14,824 nt of DNA, from positions 1-14,824 of the forward strand of contig JAEZYG010000080.1 in assembly GCA_023419175.1 (NCBI GenBank), written 5' to 3'. Shown here piece after piece: positions 13,206 through 14,824 of this stretch. A program made the translations under genes and the position numbers. The notes under the pieces are model-generated. The model was not told where the DNA came from, made no database searches, and was given only the letters and a program-made list of their open reading frames with translations. This DNA comes from Actinomycetes bacterium (GTDB lineage: Bacteria > Actinomycetota > Actinomycetes > Propionibacteriales > Propionibacteriaceae). Position 1 is the first letter of the stretch; each line of letters starts with the position of its first letter.

Positions 13206-14303
13206 TCACTCCTCACCGATCGGCTCTGTCAGCCACTGCGTCAACGCCTCTACACATCGAGTGAGATCTTCTAAGGGACAACACTCGTCAACCGCATGGG
13301 CTTTACCAGCATCTGCTGGACCAAAATTGACTGCAGGAATCCCCAAAGAGGTAAAACGCGCCACATCTGTCCACCCATATTTGGGAGCGGGCGGCTTCCC
13401 ACTCGCCTTGATAAGACCGTGAGCGATCGCACGATCCAAACCAGGACGAGCCGATTCGGATAGATCGATCACTTCCATAGGCCACCGAGCAAACCACTCT
13501 TTCATGATCGCTAAAGCCTCTTTGGCGCTCTTATCGGGAGCGAAACGGTAATTGATATGCACCCTCGCCTCATCGGGAACGACATTTCCAGCAATTCCCC
13601 CGCTGATTCTTGTCGCATTGAGCCCTTCGCGATAATCCAAACCGTCTACATGGATCGTCGATAGCTCAAAATCTTCGATCCTTTCCAAAACATCGCGCAG
13701 TTCATGAATGGCATTTTTCCCCAACCAGGAACGGGCGCTATGAGCTGCGACACCGCTGGTGATGATATCGAAACGCATCGTACCTTGACATCCACCCTCG
13801 ATACGCGCACTGGTCGGCTCCATGACGACCGCGAAATCGCCATCCACCAGATCCGGACGGCATTCGATCAGAGCTCGCAAACCATTTAATTCCGCTTCGA
13901 TCTCTTCACAATCATAGAAAATCCATGTCAGATCGCGATTTGTCTGTCCAAGATGGGAAGCCAACCACAACATACATGCAATCCCACCTTTCATATCGGC
14001 GCTGCCACGTCCATAGATCATGTCACGTCCATCGACATTGACGCATCGAGAAGGAAGATTATCGGCTACAGGAACGGTATCGAGGTGACCAGCGAGAATC
14101 ACCCGTTGGGAATGGCCTTGATCGGTGCGCGCCACAAGCGTATTGCCGATGCGCTCAGTGATGAGACCTGGGCATCTATCCAGATAGTCCTCCACACAAT
14201 CGGCGAGATAGCGTTCATTTCGACTCACCGATTCGATATCGACCAATGCCCTCATCAATGTATAGAGATCACAGCCGAGAAGAGGGTTATCGTGCACAGC
14301 CAT
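13206..14303 (-). CDS. dapE: succinyl-diaminopimelate desuccinylase (M20)
   Basis: Zinc-dependent hydrolase that removes succinate from N-succinyl-LL-diaminopimelate. The 365 residues show the M20 pattern: LAGHLDTVPV (H73, D75), GRGSADMKGG (D103, the bridging metal ligand), FYDCEEIEAE (general base E133, ligand E134), the dimerisation domain from about 175 to 290 with HSARSWLGKNA, and the C-terminal KAHAVDE histidine. Length and the divergent dapD fit the actinobacterial DapE type rather than ArgE. The ATG at 14303 has no ribosome site; TAGGCT ends 6 nt upstream. It leads the operon with the DivIVA-like and DUF3117 genes. Confidence 0.94.
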   Translation of the reverse strand: MAVHDNPLLGCDLYTLMRALVDIESVSRNERYLADCVEDYLDRCPGLITERIGNTLVARTDQGHSQRVILAGHLDTVPVADNLPSRCVNVDGRDMIYGRGSADMKGGIACMLWLASHLGQTNRDLTWIFYDCEEIEAELNGLRALIECRPDLVDGDFAVVMEPTSARIEGGCQGTMRFDIITSGVAAHSARSWLGKNAIHELRDVLERIEDFELSTIHVDGLDYREGLNATRISGGIAGNVVPDEARVHINYRFAPDKSAKEALAIMKEWFARWPMEVIDLSESARPGLDRAIAHGLIKASGKPPAPKYGWTDVARFTSLGIPAVNFGPADAGKAHAVDECCPLEDLTRCVEALTQWLTEPIGEE

Positions 14304-14309
14304 ATCTTT

Positions 14310-14315
14310 AGCCTA
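14310..14315 (-). promoter_or_regulatory. -10 box of dapE (leaderless)
   Basis: TAGGCT on the minus strand, then 6 nt (14309-14304) to the ATG at 14303. No good -35 box at 16-18 nt. It is 46 bp from the dapD -10 box on the other strand. Confidence 0.55.
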
Positions 14316-14361
14316 GAGGTCAATCGTCTAATAGTCATGGCGCTGTGTTGTCATCGCCCGT

Positions 14362-14367
14362 TAAAGT
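14362..14367 (+). promoter_or_regulatory. -10 box of dapD (leaderless)
   Basis: TAAAGT, then 6 nt (GGCAGT) to the ATG at 14374. TTGTCA at 14348-14353 is only 8 nt upstream and cannot be its -35 box. Confidence 0.45.
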
Positions 14368-14373
14368 GGCAGT

Positions 14374-14824
14374 ATGACTGAAGTTATCGACGAGTTTCAC
14401 AACGAGCTCGATACCACCACGGCTCCAGGAATGACAGCGTGGGGTTGGGGTTTAGCAAGCGTCCACGAAAGCGGTGTCGTGCTCGATACCTGGTTTCCCG
14501 AAGTCCATCTCGGTTCCTATGACAACTCCCAGCCTCCAGCGATGCTGAGAGCTCATCGCACCTGGGATCCCACACGCAAAGTTCGTTGCGATATTTCCTT
14601 GATCGAGATCGACCTCGATACCCCTCCAGCGAGCACTGAAGATGCCTATTTGCGTTTACACCTTCTCAGCCACCGAGTGCGTAAACCCCGTTCGATCAAT
14701 CTGGACGGTATTTTTGCTGTTCTTCCCAATGTCGTATGGACAAGCGCAGGACCGTGTCTGCCCGAAACTTTTGAGACCATTCGCGCCAATCTGCGTGGAT
14801 ATCAAGGTGGATTGACCGTAATCG
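14374..14824 (+). CDS. dapD: tetrahydrodipicolinate N-succinyltransferase, N-terminal part (cut by window end)
   Basis: Uses succinyl-CoA to succinylate tetrahydrodipicolinate, the step before transamination and DapE. The first 150 residues are present, beginning MTEVIDEFHNELDTT. TAWGWGLASVHESGVVLDTW near the start and INLDGIFAVLPNVVWTSAGP near residue 120 match actinobacterial DapD (M. tuberculosis Rv1201c type) closely. The catalytic left-handed beta-helix lies beyond the window. It is divergent from dapE, so two steps of one pathway share a 70-bp control region. Confidence 0.92.
   Translation, partial: MTEVIDEFHNELDTTTAPGMTAWGWGLASVHESGVVLDTWFPEVHLGSYDNSQPPAMLRAHRTWDPTRKVRCDISLIEIDLDTPPASTEDAYLRLHLLSHRVRKPRSINLDGIFAVLPNVVWTSAGPCLPETFETIRANLRGYQGGLTVI

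Noticed and set aside
14348..14353. TTGTCA as -35 box of dapD
   Set aside because: Only 8 nt separate it from the TAAAGT box; a usable spacer is 16-18 nt.
1..14824. CRISPR array, insertion sequence, tRNA, prophage or defence island
   Set aside because: No spaced repeats, transposase, integrase or tRNA cloverleaf was seen; all genes are core actinobacterial genes in a conserved order.

Overview
The window (about 14.8 kb, close to 50% G+C by eye) is ordinary core chromosome of an actinobacterium. Evidence for this: the actinobacterial type of two-module ADP-glucose glycosyltransferase (GlgM/GlgA), a 57-residue DUF3117 protein, the actinobacterial forms of DapD and DapE, a C4-zinc-ribbon protein beside the RNase P RNA gene, and TANNNT-type -10 boxes. 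The moderate G+C suggests a host-associated Actinomycetales lineage rather than Streptomyces or Mycobacterium; the genus cannot be named from sequence alone. No mobile element, CRISPR array, tRNA or phage gene was seen.

Layout. (1) 1-2493: the 5' part of rnpB (minus), directly after cdsZ (minus), then divergent pepP (plus). (2) 2546-7405: a minus-strand pair, a CitE-like lyase and a general-stress-17M-type membrane protein; divergent from it a plus-strand pair, a soluble MgtE-like CBS/PRC protein and a DUF1003 membrane protein; then the Mrp Fe-S carrier ATPase. (3) 7466-9741: dapA then tatB (minus), and divergent from them an O-methyltransferase (plus). (4) 9801-12413: divergent glgC and glgM/glgA, which make ADP-glucose and use it for alpha-glucan. 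(5) 12627-14303: a minus-strand dapE, DivIVA-like, DUF3117 operon, divergent from dapD (plus), which runs off the window end.

Gene order and relative strand from cdsZ's far side to dapD closely resemble, inverted, the Rv1201c-Rv1234 region of Mycobacterium tuberculosis as I remember it. The main difference is that dapA lies where sigE-rseA-htrA would be. Three lysine/diaminopimelate genes (dapA, dapE, dapD) are therefore within 7 kb.

The most notable signal is regulatory. The first gene of nearly every transcription unit has a TANNNT box exactly 6 nt (once 7 nt) before its start codon and no convincing Shine-Dalgarno. Genes inside operons (DUF1003, the 17M protein, DivIVA-like, DUF3117) have clear Shine-Dalgarno sequences. 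This points to leaderless mRNAs as the default here and fixes several start codons. The rnpB promoter follows the same spacing, and its -10 box begins with the stop codon of cdsZ. Convergent gene pairs are separated by strong hairpins, mostly without a U-tract. The tetramer GATC is also about four times more frequent than expected in the stretches counted. I found no clearly new multi-gene defence or biosynthetic system.
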